Program-made: the position numbers and the translations under genes | In this document: one piece after another, positions 32,960 through 41,416 of the stretch | Layout: the number at the start of each line of letters is the position of its first letter | Position numbering within the stretch: position 1 is the first letter of the stretch | From: Actinacidiphila bryophytorum | GTDB lineage: Bacteria; Actinomycetota; Actinomycetes; Streptomycetales; Streptomycetaceae | Length of the DNA: 64,000 bases | Assembly (NCBI RefSeq): GCF_016916835.1 | Contig: NZ_JAFFIX010000013.1 | Location: 1-64,000, forward strand | Direction: 5' to 3' | The notes under the pieces: model-generated | The model's input: the letters and a program-made list of their open reading frames with translations, nothing else | What the model was told of the DNA's origin: nothing | Database searches by the model: none

Positions 32960-34072
32960 ATGATCAAAATGACCCGCGTTGCCACCGTGGGCGCCGCCGC
33001 CGCCGGGCTGATGGCCTTCCTGGTGCCGAACGTCATGGCCAGCTCCCCCGGCCAGCAGCAGGCAGCCGCGCCCGCCAAGGGCGGCTCGCACACCAAGCCC
33101 GCCCCCTCGCCCCAGACTTTGCGGGCGCTGGCGGACCGGGCCGGTATCCACATCGGCACCGCAGTGAACGCCGACGCGCTGGCCGGCGAGCCGCAGTACG
33201 CCGACCTCGTCGGCGCGCAGTTCAACTCGGTCACGCCCGAGAACGCGATGAAGTGGGACGCCGTCGAGCCCACCCGCGGCACGTACAACTACACCCAGGC
33301 CGACCAGCTGGTGGCCTTCGCCAAGGCGCACGGCCAGCTCGTCCGCGGCCACACCCTGGTCTGGCACAACCAGCTGCCGTCCTGGGTGACCGCGGGCGAC
33401 TTCAGCGCCGACGAGCTGCGCGAGATCCTGCACCAGCACATCACCGCCGAGGTCTCGCACTTCAAGGGCAAGATCTGGCAGTGGGACGTCGTCAACGAGG
33501 CCTTCAACGAGGACGGCACGCTGCGCGACAGCATCTGGCTGCAGAAGCTGGGCCCGGGCTACATAGCCGACGCCTTCCGCTGGGCGCACCAGGCCGACCC
33601 CAAGGCGATCCTCTTCTACAACGACTACAACATCGACGGCGTCAACCCGAAGAGCAACGCGGTCTACGACCTGGTCTCCTCGCTGCGCAAGCAGGGCGTG
33701 CCGATCCAGGGCGTCGGCGACCAGGGCCACCTGGACGTGCAGTACCCGGCGCCGCACGACATCGCCACCAACCTGGCCCGCTTCGACAAGCTCGGCGTGC
33801 AGACCGCGATCACCGAGGCGGACGTCCGCATCCCGCTGCCCGCGGACAACACCGAGGTCGAGGCGCAGAACGAGGCCTACCAGACGCTGCTGGAAGGCTG
33901 CCTGCTGACCAAGCACTGCACCGACTTCACGGTGTGGGGCTTCACCGACAAGTACTCCTGGGTCCCCGGCACCTTCACCGGTGAGGGCCAGGCCAACATC
34001 TACGACGAGAACTACCAGCCCAAGACCGCCTACACGGTGATCAGCCAGGACCTCACCCTGGCCGGCCGCTGA
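32960..34072 (+). CDS. Secreted endo-1,4-beta-xylanase, GH10
   Basis: This 370-residue exported glycoside hydrolase of family 10 depolymerises xylan. After a Sec signal peptide (ATVGAAAAGLMAFLVPNVMA) and a short linker comes the (beta/alpha)8 domain with NSVTPENAMKWDAVEPTRGT, RGHTLVWHNQLPSW, the acid/base Glu in WDVVNEAFNEDG and the nucleophile Glu in ITEADVRIPLP. It ends at the catalytic barrel with no carbohydrate-binding module. The ATG follows GAAGGA by 7 nt. A promoter, operator-like array and terminator bracket it as a single-gene unit. Confidence 0.95.
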   Translation: MIKMTRVATVGAAAAGLMAFLVPNVMASSPGQQQAAAPAKGGSHTKPAPSPQTLRALADRAGIHIGTAVNADALAGEPQYADLVGAQFNSVTPENAMKWDAVEPTRGTYNYTQADQLVAFAKAHGQLVRGHTLVWHNQLPSWVTAGDFSADELREILHQHITAEVSHFKGKIWQWDVVNEAFNEDGTLRDSIWLQKLGPGYIADAFRWAHQADPKAILFYNDYNIDGVNPKSNAVYDLVSSLRKQGVPIQGVGDQGHLDVQYPAPHDIATNLARFDKLGVQTAITEADVRIPLPADNTEVEAQNEAYQTLLEGCLLTKHCTDFTVWGFTDKYSWVPGTFTGEGQANIYDENYQPKTAYTVISQDLTLAGR

Positions 34073-34078
34073 CCGGCT

Positions 34079-34114
34079 CCCCCGCCGGGACCGAACACCC
34101 GGTCCCGGCGGGGG
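34079..34114 (+). terminator. Perfect 15-bp hairpin terminator after the xylanase
   Basis: CCCCCGCCGGGACCG and CGGTCCCGGCGGGGG pair perfectly around a 6-nt loop, starting 7 bp after the xylanase stop codon. Confidence 0.85.
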
Positions 34115-34216
34115 CCTCCTCCGTACGGCCCAGCCGCGGGGCCCTCCGGTTGCGGGCAGCGCGGCACCGACCTTGACTCGTCGTGACACCCGGTGGACGG
34201 CGAGAGGAGAGGCGTG

Positions 34217-35005
34217 GTGCTGTCGGCGCGCGGTCTTTTCACGGAGATCCTCGACAACGACGAGTCCTTCCGGCTCTTCTGCTCCATCGCCGCCAGCGGC
34301 GAATCGCAGGGCGGCTGGGAGAACGGCAGGATCGCGGCCCTGGTGCCGCCGGGACTGGCGGAGCTGGCCCCCAAGATCGCCCGCCACGGGGCGGACGAGG
34401 ACAAGCACGGCCGGATCTTCAACGGCCTGCTGCACGGGCGCGGTCTGGAGCCGGCCGACGTCCCCGCGGACACGGACTACACGATGCTGCTGGAGCGGGC
34501 CGGCATCGGGCTCGCCCACTCCCGGCTGCGGGCCGACCAGCCGCTCAGCGAGCAGGACATCGTCACCTACCTGGCGCACAGCCGGGTGACCGAGCAGCGG
34601 GCCTCCGAGCAGATGGCGCTGCTGCTCAAGCACTTCGCCGACCACCCGGAGATCGGCAGGGCGGTCCGGCAGATCGCCCGCGACGAGGACAACCACCTGG
34701 CGTACTGCCACGAGGAGTTGCTGCGGCTGGCGGCCGCCGGGCACGCCCGGCAGATCCACCGCACGCTGCGCGAGTGCGCGATGGCCGAGATCCGCGTCTA
34801 CCGCGGGGTCAGCCTCGCGGTGATGGCGCACATGGGCGAGATCCTGCACTGGTCGGCGGCCAAGTCGGCGGTGCTGCGCGCCGGCATCCACGCGGTCTAC
34901 CTCTACGAGCGGGCCGCCGGCTGGCGGCGGATGACGTCGCTGGCCATGCCCGCCCGCCGCAACGCCCTCGGCGGCGGCCCGGTCGCGGCCGAGGCCACCA
35001 CCTGA
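34217..35005 (+). CDS. Ferritin-like domain protein
   Basis: This protein of about 262 residues is predicted to be an all-helical ferritin-like (possible diiron) protein. Metal-ligand patterns of the E/D-x-x-H type appear twice, in ARHGADEDKHGRIFNGLL and ARDEDNHLAYCHEEL, with an extra acidic helix RVTEQRASEQMAL between. The C-terminus is membrane-amphipathic (YRGVSLAVMAHMGEILHW). I favour the GTG at 34217, 6 nt after AGGAG. GTGs at 34193 and 34214 are alternatives. The function is unknown. Related proteins are annotated only as ferritin-like. Confidence 0.75.
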   Translation: MLSARGLFTEILDNDESFRLFCSIAASGESQGGWENGRIAALVPPGLAELAPKIARHGADEDKHGRIFNGLLHGRGLEPADVPADTDYTMLLERAGIGLAHSRLRADQPLSEQDIVTYLAHSRVTEQRASEQMALLLKHFADHPEIGRAVRQIARDEDNHLAYCHEELLRLAAAGHARQIHRTLRECAMAEIRVYRGVSLAVMAHMGEILHWSAAKSAVLRAGIHAVYLYERAAGWRRMTSLAMPARRNALGGGPVAAEATT

Positions 35006-35022
35006 CCTGGATCCCGCCGCTC

Positions 35023-35074
35023 ATCCCGGCGTCGCCGGTGTACGGGAGACCGACACCGCGCGCGGCGCCGGGAT
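35023..35074 (+). terminator. Two-part hairpin after the ferritin-like gene
   Basis: ATCCCGGCG (35023-35031) pairs with CGCCGGGAT (35066-35074), and inside it CGGTGT pairs with ACACCG, giving an interrupted long stem 18 bp after the stop codon. It ends just before an orphan promoter pointing the other way and so may also stop that transcript. Confidence 0.6.
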
Positions 35075-35078
35075 AGCT

Positions 35079-35126
35079 GTTCGTCAGTTCAGCGAATAAA
35101 CTAATCACCCCTTTCCTTTGCGGCAA
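35079..35126 (-). promoter_or_regulatory. ROK-type operator/promoter A (minus strand, no target gene)
   Basis: On the minus strand, TTGCCG (35126-35121) and TAGTTT (35103-35098) are spaced by 17 bp. The operator part (35079-35105) reads GTTCGTCAGTTCAGCGAA then TAAACTAAT on the plus strand, differing at one base of 27 from the element before the sugar ABC operon at 45204. Transcription would run leftwards, antisense into the ferritin-like gene, where I see no minus-strand gene. It may be a relic of a lost gene or an antisense promoter. Apart from this element, promoter B and the preceding hairpin, the 35006-35463 region holds no gene. Confidence 0.65.
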
Positions 35127-35356
35127 GAGGCGGTCAAGAATCGGTCGAACCGGCCACGCGCCGGGGCGGCTTCGGCAAGCCTGGGGCAGTCTCCCGGCAG
35201 TCGGGGGGCCGGGGTCGAGTCATGGGAAGTCGGCGCGTAAGGTGCATCCCCGGCATCCGCAGGCGATCGCCGCCGGTCACCCCGGGCGGCCGCCTACGGC
35301 TGCCACCGTACGGTCCACCCTCTCCTACAGCCTTCCTGTGAGTGTCTTGAAGGCCG

Positions 35357-35400
35357 TTGACCTGCGGTGGAGCGTCTATTAGTTTGCTGAATGAATAAAT
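35357..35400 (+). promoter_or_regulatory. ROK promoter/operator B (autoregulation site)
   Basis: TTGACC (35357-35362) and TAGTTT (35380-35385) are spaced by 17 bp. The -10 is embedded in the operator ATTAGTTTGCTGAATGAATA (start 35378), which shares ATTAGTTT and CTGAA with the sites before the ThuA and ABC genes. It lies 64 bp before the ROK start codon, consistent with autorepression. Confidence 0.75.
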
Positions 35401-35463
35401 GGGCCAGAGAGGTTCGCCGGGCGGCGCCCCCTGCGGTGCGCATCGGCGGAGAAAGGTCGCAGC

Positions 35464-36786
35464 GTGATGAACGGCGGCGGGCAGCCGGCGAGCAAGCAGA
35501 GCATGCGCCGGCACAACCTGGCGCTGGTACTGCGTCAGGTCGCCGCCAGTGACAGTGCGTCCCGGGCCACCGTCGCCGCCCGGGTGGGCCTGACCAAGGC
35601 CACCGTCTCCTCACTCGTGGAGGAACTGCGGCTGGCCGGCCTCGTCGTCGAGCACGTGCCGGAGAACCAGGGCCGGGTCGGCCGCCCCGGTGGCGCGCTC
35701 GCCCTCAACCCGCAGGGCGCAGCCGGCGTCGGCGTGGAGGTCAACGTCGACTACACCGCGGTCTGCGTCGCCGACCTGACCGGCGCACCCCGGGTCCGGC
35801 TCACCGAGCACGCCGACAACCGCGGCCGGGACGCCGAGGAGACGCTGCACTCGGCCGGGCGGCTCGCCGCCCGGGCCTGCGCCGCCGCCCGGCGGGCCGG
35901 ACTGACCCCGGTCCAGGTGACCCTGGGCGTCCCCGGCCTCGTCCACGAGGACAAGGTGCTGCACGCGCCCAACCTGGACTGGCGCCATGTCCCCGCGGGC
36001 GAGCTGCTGGTACGGGGCCTGGGCCGGCAGCGGCTCGCGGTGTCGGTGGACAACGAGGCCAACCTGGCGGCCATCGGCGAGTTCCAGGCGCGGCCCGCGG
36101 GCGCGGGGGCGAGCTTCCTGTACGTGTCCGGCGAGATCGGCATCGGCGCCGGACTGATGGTGGACGGCACCCTCTTCCGCGGCGGCGGCTTCGCCGGGGA
36201 GATCGGGCATGTCACCGTGCTCCCCGACGGGCCCGAGTGCGGCTGCGGCGCGCGCGGCTGCCTGGAGCGCTACGCGGGCCAGGACGCACTGCTGGAGGCC
36301 GCCGCGCTGGACTCGGTCAGCGCCACCCGGCTGGGCTCGGCCCCTGCCGCGACGGCCACCGCGACCCGTACCGGCGGCGGTCCTGGCGGGGGTGCCGGGC
36401 GCTCCGCGCTGCAGGACCCGCCGGCCGAGGCCGACGCGCCCGTGGAGCGGCTCGCGGCGCTGGCTGCCGAGGGCGACGAGGCCGCGGTCCGGGCGCTCGC
36501 GGTGGCCGGCCGGGCGCTGGGCGTGGCGCTGTCCGGTGCGGTGAACCTGCTCGACCCGCCGGAGGTGGTGATCGGCGGGATATACGCCCGCCTGGCGCCC
36601 TGGCTGATCCCCAGCCTCCAGGTCCAGTTGCACGAGCGGGTCACCTCGGGCCGCTGGCGGTCCGACCGGCTGCAGGTGTCAGGGCTCGGCACCGAGGCCG
36701 CGGTACGTGGCGCGGCGGGCGCCGGGGTGCAGGCGATCCTGCGCGACCCGTCGGCGTACATCGACCTGACCAGCCCGATGCTCTGA
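35464..36786 (+). CDS. ROK-family transcriptional repressor
   Basis: This ~440-residue repressor has an N-terminal winged helix (SRATVAARVGLTKATVSSLV) followed by a ROK sugar-kinase-like domain. That domain includes VTLGVPGLVHEDKVL, the GEIGHVTV strand and the zinc-binding ECGCGARGCLERYAG. A ~30-residue Ala/Thr/Gly-rich low-complexity insertion follows the zinc site, unusual for the family. The start is GTG 35464 or ATG 35467, 7-10 nt after GGAGAAAGG. Four near-identical operator/promoters in 35-45 kb suggest it controls itself, the ThuA-like gene and the sugar ABC operon, with a sugar or sugar phosphate as inducer. Confidence 0.93.
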   Translation: MMNGGGQPASKQSMRRHNLALVLRQVAASDSASRATVAARVGLTKATVSSLVEELRLAGLVVEHVPENQGRVGRPGGALALNPQGAAGVGVEVNVDYTAVCVADLTGAPRVRLTEHADNRGRDAEETLHSAGRLAARACAAARRAGLTPVQVTLGVPGLVHEDKVLHAPNLDWRHVPAGELLVRGLGRQRLAVSVDNEANLAAIGEFQARPAGAGASFLYVSGEIGIGAGLMVDGTLFRGGGFAGEIGHVTVLPDGPECGCGARGCLERYAGQDALLEAAALDSVSATRLGSAPAATATATRTGGGPGGGAGRSALQDPPAEADAPVERLAALAAEGDEAAVRALAVAGRALGVALSGAVNLLDPPEVVIGGIYARLAPWLIPSLQVQLHERVTSGRWRSDRLQVSGLGTEAAVRGAAGAGVQAILRDPSAYIDLTSPML

Positions 36787-36881
36787 AGGATCATCAACTC
36801 CCGCCCGGGGCCGTCGAATCAGCCGTCGAAGGAGCGATGCAGGCGGGGCGCACGCGCTCGGTGGCTTGTCTGTGACAACCC

Positions 36882-36925
36882 TTGACGCTCCGCGCCCTGC
36901 CAATTAGTTTTTTGAACCAACGAAC
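36882..36925 (+). promoter_or_regulatory. ROK-type promoter/operator D before the ThuA-like gene
   Basis: TTGACG (36882-36887) and TAGTTT (36905-36910) are spaced by 17 bp. The -10 lies inside ATTAGTTTTTTGAACCAACG (from 36903, continuing AAC), which matches the ABC-operon element when a 4-bp gap is allowed. It lies about 130 bp upstream of the ThuA-like gene, leaving a leader of about 137 nt. It is the same design as the promoters of the ROK gene and the ABC operon. Confidence 0.75.
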
Positions 36926-37053
36926 CAATTCATCACTCCGCTCGCGGTTTGCGCTGATCAGCGCGCCACGTCGGAGCTGAGGCATCCCCTGACCCCACCA
37001 CGTACCAGGGGCATGCCCGCATCCCCCCGCAGTGCGTCACACGAGGAGCCGCC

Positions 37054-38280
37054 ATGCGCACGCCCCGCCCACGCACCCGTCTCGCCCTGCTCGCGGCACT
37101 GAGCCTGTCCGCGGCAGCCTTACTGACCGCCGCCGCGCCCGCGGCGGACGCCGCCCCCGCACGGGCCTTCGCAGGCCCGGCCGCGGCGGCGCCCTTCAAG
37201 GTCCTGGTGTTCTCCAAGACCACCGGCTACCGGCACGACTCCATCCCGGCCGGTATCGCCGCGATCCAGCAGCTCGGCCTGCAGAACAACTTCACCGTCG
37301 TCGCCACCGAGGACGACACGCAGTTCACCGACGCCAACCTGGCACAGTACGCGGCCGTGGTCTTCCTGTCGGCGACCGGCGACCCGGTCACCACCCAGTC
37401 GGAGAAGGACGCCTTCCAGCGCTACATCGAGAACGGCGGCGGCTACGTGGGCATCCACGCCGCCTCCGACAGCGGCTACAGCTGGTCCTGGTACGGCAGC
37501 CTGGTCGGCGCGTACTTCAAGCAGCACCCCGCCATCCAGCCGGCCACCGTCGACGTCGAGGACCACACCCACCCGTCCACGGCGGGCCTGCCGAACTCGT
37601 ACACCCACACCGACGAGTGGTACGACTTCCAGACCAACCCGCGCTCCGCGGTGCATGTCCTGGCCTCGGTGGACGACAGCTCCTACAGCGGCTCGACGAT
37701 GGGCGCCGACCACCCCACCACCTGGTGCCACGACTTCGACGGCGGGCGTGCCTGGTACACCGGCATGGGCCACACCATCGAGAGCTACACCGAGCCGAAC
37801 TTCCTGCACCTGCTGCTCGGCGGCATCCAGACCGCGGCCGGCGCCGTGGCCGCCGACTGCTCGGCCGGCTCCACGCCGCCGCCGGTGGAGCACGGCATCC
37901 ACCTCAAGGCGCACGCCAACGGCAAGTACGTGACCGCGCCCGGCACCACGCAGCCGCTGATCGCCGGCAGCACGACGGTGGGCACCAACGAGACCTTCGA
38001 CGAGGTGGACCTGGGCGGCGGCAACATCGCGCTGCGCGCCCATGTCAACAACCAGTTCGTGACCGCAGAGAACGCCGGCGCCCAGCCGCTGATCGCCAAC
38101 CGGGCTGCGGCGGCCGGCTGGGAGACCTTCCAGCTGATCCACAACTCCGACGGCAGCATCAGCCTCAAGGCCGCGGTCAACGGCAGGTACGTGACCGCGG
38201 AGAACGCCGGCGCGGCGGCGCTGATCGCCAACCGCACGGCCATCGGGCCGTGGGAGGAGTTCGACCTCTCCACGAGCTGA
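37054..38280 (+). CDS. Secreted ThuA-like protein with C-terminal fascin-like domain
   Basis: This 408-residue exported protein has a Sec signal peptide, then a ThuA / trehalose-utilisation (glutamine amidotransferase-like) domain (FKVLVFSKTTGYRHDSIPAG, ENGGGYVGIHAASDSGYSW, WCHDFDGGRAWYTGMGHT). A ~130-residue beta-trefoil fascin-like domain follows (LKAHANGKYVTAPGTTQPLI), nearly duplicated at the end of the next gene. ThuA proteins act in sugar oxidation or keto-sugar metabolism, but the reaction is unsettled. Codon 23 (37120-37122), in the signal peptide, is TTA, the rare leucine codon read by bldA tRNA. The gene lies downstream of a ROK-type promoter. Confidence 0.88.
   Translation: MRTPRPRTRLALLAALSLSAAALLTAAAPAADAAPARAFAGPAAAAPFKVLVFSKTTGYRHDSIPAGIAAIQQLGLQNNFTVVATEDDTQFTDANLAQYAAVVFLSATGDPVTTQSEKDAFQRYIENGGGYVGIHAASDSGYSWSWYGSLVGAYFKQHPAIQPATVDVEDHTHPSTAGLPNSYTHTDEWYDFQTNPRSAVHVLASVDDSSYSGSTMGADHPTTWCHDFDGGRAWYTGMGHTIESYTEPNFLHLLLGGIQTAAGAVAADCSAGSTPPPVEHGIHLKAHANGKYVTAPGTTQPLIAGSTTVGTNETFDEVDLGGGNIALRAHVNNQFVTAENAGAQPLIANRAAAAGWETFQLIHNSDGSISLKAAVNGRYVTAENAGAAALIANRTAIGPWEEFDLSTS
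37894..38280 (+). repeat. Fascin-like domain repeat, copy 1
   Basis: This 387-bp segment encodes the last 128 residues of the ThuA-like protein and is about 90% identical in protein sequence to the end of the downstream dehydrogenase gene, with no insertions or deletions. Both copies occupy the extreme 3' ends of their genes. Confidence 0.9.
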
Positions 38281-38399
38281 GACCGCGGCACCAGGGCAGC
38301 ACGGCCGCACCCGCCATCCGCAGCCGTGATGACCTGTCATGCCCATGATCAGTTGAGCCTCCGTGTTCGACGCGACCACCCATGACCAAGGAGACCCAC

Positions 38400-41333
38400 G
38401 TGTTGTCCGTACGACTACGACCACCGCGCCCGCGCGTACGCACCCGGCTGCTGAAATGGCTCACGCTGACGGTGGCACTGCTCACGCTGCCCGTCCTCGG
38501 AGTGCTCGCCACCGTTCCCGCCGACGCCGCCCCCGGCGCGTCCGCGGCCGCCGCGGCCGAACCGAACGTCGCCGGCGTCCCCGACAGCAGCTTCCAGAAG
38601 GTGCTGCTGAACAACTCGGGCGGGAACCCGCTGCAGTTGGACATCGCCGGTGACGGCCGGGTCTTCTTCATCGACATGCTCGGCGACGTGCGGATCATCA
38701 ACACCGGCGGCACCACCGTGACCGCCGGGCATCTGAGCGTCTTCACCGCCAACGAGAGCGGCCTGCTGGCGATGGCCCTGGACCCGGCCTTCACCACCAA
38801 CCACTGGATCTACCTCTACTACTCGCCCTCGTCGGCGAGCGTCGACCGGCTCAGCCGCTTCACCGTCAACGGCTCCACGATGGACATGTCCAGCGAGAAG
38901 GTCGTCCTAGAGATCCCCGTCCAGCGCGCCGAGTGCTGCCACCACGGCGCCGGCATGGCCATGGACCACAAGAACGGCAACCTGTGGCTCTCCGTCGGCG
39001 ACAACACCAACCCCTTCGCCTCCGACGGCTACACGCCGATCGACGAGCAGGCCGGCCGGGCCAACTGGGACGCGCAGCGCACGGCGGGCAACACCAACAG
39101 CCTGTCGGGCAAGGTGCTGCGCATCCACCCGGAGGCCGACGGCACGTACACCATCCCCTCGGGCAACCTCTTCCCGCCCGGCACCGACAAGACCAGGCCC
39201 GAGATCTACGCGATGGGCTACCGCAACCCCTTCCGGCTGGCCCTCGACCCGAAGACCGGCTTCCCCGTGGTCGGCAACTACGGCCCCGACGCGGGCGCCG
39301 CCAACGCCGGCCGCGGCCCGCAGAACACCGTCGAGTGGGACCTGCTGAGCAAGCCGATCAACGCGGGCTGGCCGTACTGCATCGGGAACAACACCCCGTA
39401 CATCGACTACAACTTCGCCACCAAGACCTCAGGCTCGGCCTTCGACTGCGCGGGCGGCCCGACCAACAACTCCCCGAACAACACCGGGCTGACCAAGCTC
39501 CCGCCGGCCACCCCGGCCGACGTCTGGTACCACTACAGCGCGGACCCGAACAACTTCCCGCTGCTCAGCGGCGGCGCCCCGATGGCCGGTCCGGTCTACC
39601 GCTACGACGCCGGCCTGGTCTCGGACCGCAAGTGGCCGGCCGCGATGGACGGGCAGGCGATCTTCTCCGAGTGGAACACCAGCAAGGTCTACACCTTCCA
39701 CGTCAAGTCGGACAACACCGGCACCGACGACATCCAGACCTTCCTGCCGTCGGTGTCGTTCAAGAAGCCGATGGACATGAAGTTCGGCCCCGACGGCGCC
39801 CTCTACATGGTCGAGTGGGGCACCGGTTACGGCGGCAACAACGCCGACGCGGGCATCTACCGCATCGACTACCTCAACGGCGGCGCGCTGCCGGTGGCTT
39901 CGGCGAGCGCCAACCGCACCAGCGGTCCCGCGCCGCTCGCGGTGAACTTCTCCAGCGCCGGGTCCAGCGACCCGGCAGGCGGCTCCCTGACCTACCGGTG
40001 GGCCTTCGGCGACGGCGCGACCTCGACCAGCGCCAACCCCAGCCACACCTACAGCACGGTCGGCAACTACACCGCCGTCCTGTCCGTCACCAACAGCGCG
40101 GGCAAGATCGCGACCGCGAGCATCGACATCACCGCAGGCAACACCATGCCGACCCTGACCATCAGCGCCCCGCCCAACGGCGGCGTCTTCGAATGGGGTG
40201 ACAAGGTCGACTTCGCGGTCAGCGTCACCGACCCCGAGGACGGCACAGTCGACTGCGGCCAGGTCAAGATCCAGGCCATCCTGGGCCACGACACCCACGG
40301 CCACCCGCTCGACCAGTACTCCGGGTGCAGCGCCACCGTCAGCACGACGCTGTCCAACGGCCACAGCGACGGCGACAACGTCTTCTACGTCATCGAGGCC
40401 AGCTACACCGACAAGGGCGGCAGCGGCGGTGCCGCGGCCCCGCTGACCGGCCGGGCGCAGATCACCCTGCAACCCAAGCACAAGCAGGCGGAGTTCTTCA
40501 CCGACACCGGGCGGGCCGGTGACGGCCAGGGCACCGACACCCCGGGGGTCACCGTCGAGAACGGCGCCGACAGCGCCGGCGGCGGCCAGGACATCGGGTT
40601 CATCGAGGACGGCGACTACTGGAGCGTGTCACCCATCGCGCTCACCAACATCACCTCGATCGGCTTCCGCACCGCCTCGGCGAATGCCGGCGGGCGCATC
40701 GAGGTCCGCTGGAACTCCCCCACCGGCACCCTGCTCGGCACCGCCACCGTCCCGGCCACCGGTGCCTGGCAGACCTACACCGACGTCACCGCCAGCCTCG
40801 GCAACGTGCCGGGCGGCAGCGGCAAGGTGTACTTCGTCGCCCGCAACCCGTCGGGGCACACCGGCCCCGGTGCGCTGATGAACGTCAACTGGATGATGTT
40901 CAACGGCGCCGGAGTCGGCACCCCCGGCACCCCGGGCGGCGGCACCGGCATCAGCCTCAAGGCACACGCCAACGGCAAGTACGTGACCGCGCCGGGCACC
41001 ACGCAGCCGCTGATCGCCGGCAGCACGACGGTGGGCACCAACGAGAAGTTCGACGAGATCGACCTGGGCGGCGGCAACATCGCGCTGCGCGCCCACGTCA
41101 ACAACCAGTTCGTGACCGCGGAGAACGCCGGCGCCCAGCCGCTGATCGCCAACCGGGCGGCGCAGGGCTCCTGGGAGACCTTCCAGCTGATCCACAACTC
41201 CGACGGCAGCATCAGCCTCAAGGCCACGGTCAACGGCAAGTACGTGACCGCGGAGAACGCCGGCGCGGCGGCGCTGATCGCCAACCGGGACGCCATCGGC
41301 CCCTGGGAGGAGTTCGACCTGAACACCGGGTGA
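38400..41333 (+). CDS. Secreted PQQ-type sugar dehydrogenase with PKD, CBM6 and fascin-like domains
   Basis: This 977-residue exported protein is probably an extracellular sugar-oxidising dehydrogenase. After a signal sequence comes a six-bladed glucose/sorbosone dehydrogenase propeller (ECCHHGAGMAMDHKNGNLWL, YAMGYRNPFRLALDPKTG, EWGTGYGGNNADAGIYRIDY) to residue ~500. Then come a PKD domain (YRWAFGDGATSTSANPSHTY), a spacer domain with a Cys pair, a CBM6-like module (FIEDGDYWSVSPIALTNITS) and a fascin-like domain. I prefer GTG 38400, 7 nt after AAGGAG. ATG 38382 lacks a ribosome-binding site. It follows the ThuA-like gene by ~120 bp with no terminator seen between. Confidence 0.88.
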   Translation: MLSVRLRPPRPRVRTRLLKWLTLTVALLTLPVLGVLATVPADAAPGASAAAAAEPNVAGVPDSSFQKVLLNNSGGNPLQLDIAGDGRVFFIDMLGDVRIINTGGTTVTAGHLSVFTANESGLLAMALDPAFTTNHWIYLYYSPSSASVDRLSRFTVNGSTMDMSSEKVVLEIPVQRAECCHHGAGMAMDHKNGNLWLSVGDNTNPFASDGYTPIDEQAGRANWDAQRTAGNTNSLSGKVLRIHPEADGTYTIPSGNLFPPGTDKTRPEIYAMGYRNPFRLALDPKTGFPVVGNYGPDAGAANAGRGPQNTVEWDLLSKPINAGWPYCIGNNTPYIDYNFATKTSGSAFDCAGGPTNNSPNNTGLTKLPPATPADVWYHYSADPNNFPLLSGGAPMAGPVYRYDAGLVSDRKWPAAMDGQAIFSEWNTSKVYTFHVKSDNTGTDDIQTFLPSVSFKKPMDMKFGPDGALYMVEWGTGYGGNNADAGIYRIDYLNGGALPVASASANRTSGPAPLAVNFSSAGSSDPAGGSLTYRWAFGDGATSTSANPSHTYSTVGNYTAVLSVTNSAGKIATASIDITAGNTMPTLTISAPPNGGVFEWGDKVDFAVSVTDPEDGTVDCGQVKIQAILGHDTHGHPLDQYSGCSATVSTTLSNGHSDGDNVFYVIEASYTDKGGSGGAAAPLTGRAQITLQPKHKQAEFFTDTGRAGDGQGTDTPGVTVENGADSAGGGQDIGFIEDGDYWSVSPIALTNITSIGFRTASANAGGRIEVRWNSPTGTLLGTATVPATGAWQTYTDVTASLGNVPGGSGKVYFVARNPSGHTGPGALMNVNWMMFNGAGVGTPGTPGGGTGISLKAHANGKYVTAPGTTQPLIAGSTTVGTNEKFDEIDLGGGNIALRAHVNNQFVTAENAGAQPLIANRAAQGSWETFQLIHNSDGSISLKATVNGKYVTAENAGAAALIANRDAIGPWEEFDLNTG
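40947..41333 (+). repeat. Fascin-like domain repeat, copy 2
   Basis: This is the second 387-bp copy, encoding the C-terminal domain of the sugar dehydrogenase, in the same orientation as the copy 3053 bp upstream. Differences cluster in a few codons (for example NETFDEVD versus NEKFDEID). Homologous recombination between copies would delete the whole dehydrogenase and leave an intact ThuA-like gene. Confidence 0.9.
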
Positions 41334-41351
41334 GCCACCGGCTGCCGACAC

Positions 41352-41386
41352 GGAGCTGCCCCGGGCTGACGGCCCGGGGCAGCTCC
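41352..41386. terminator. Bidirectional hairpin terminator
   Basis: GGAGCTGCCCCGGGC and GCCCGGGGCAGCTCC pair perfectly (15 bp) around a 5-nt loop, between the convergent sugar dehydrogenase and substrate-binding protein genes. It should serve both. Confidence 0.85.
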
Positions 41387-41416
41387 ATGCGGGGGTCTTC
41401 CACCGGCGCGGCGGCC

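Noticed and set aside
28189..34891. Long minus-strand frames opposite the roadblock, SDR, photolyase and xylanase genes
   Set aside because: The translations are low-complexity and the plus-strand genes carry diagnostic motifs. No promoters or ribosome-binding sites support them.
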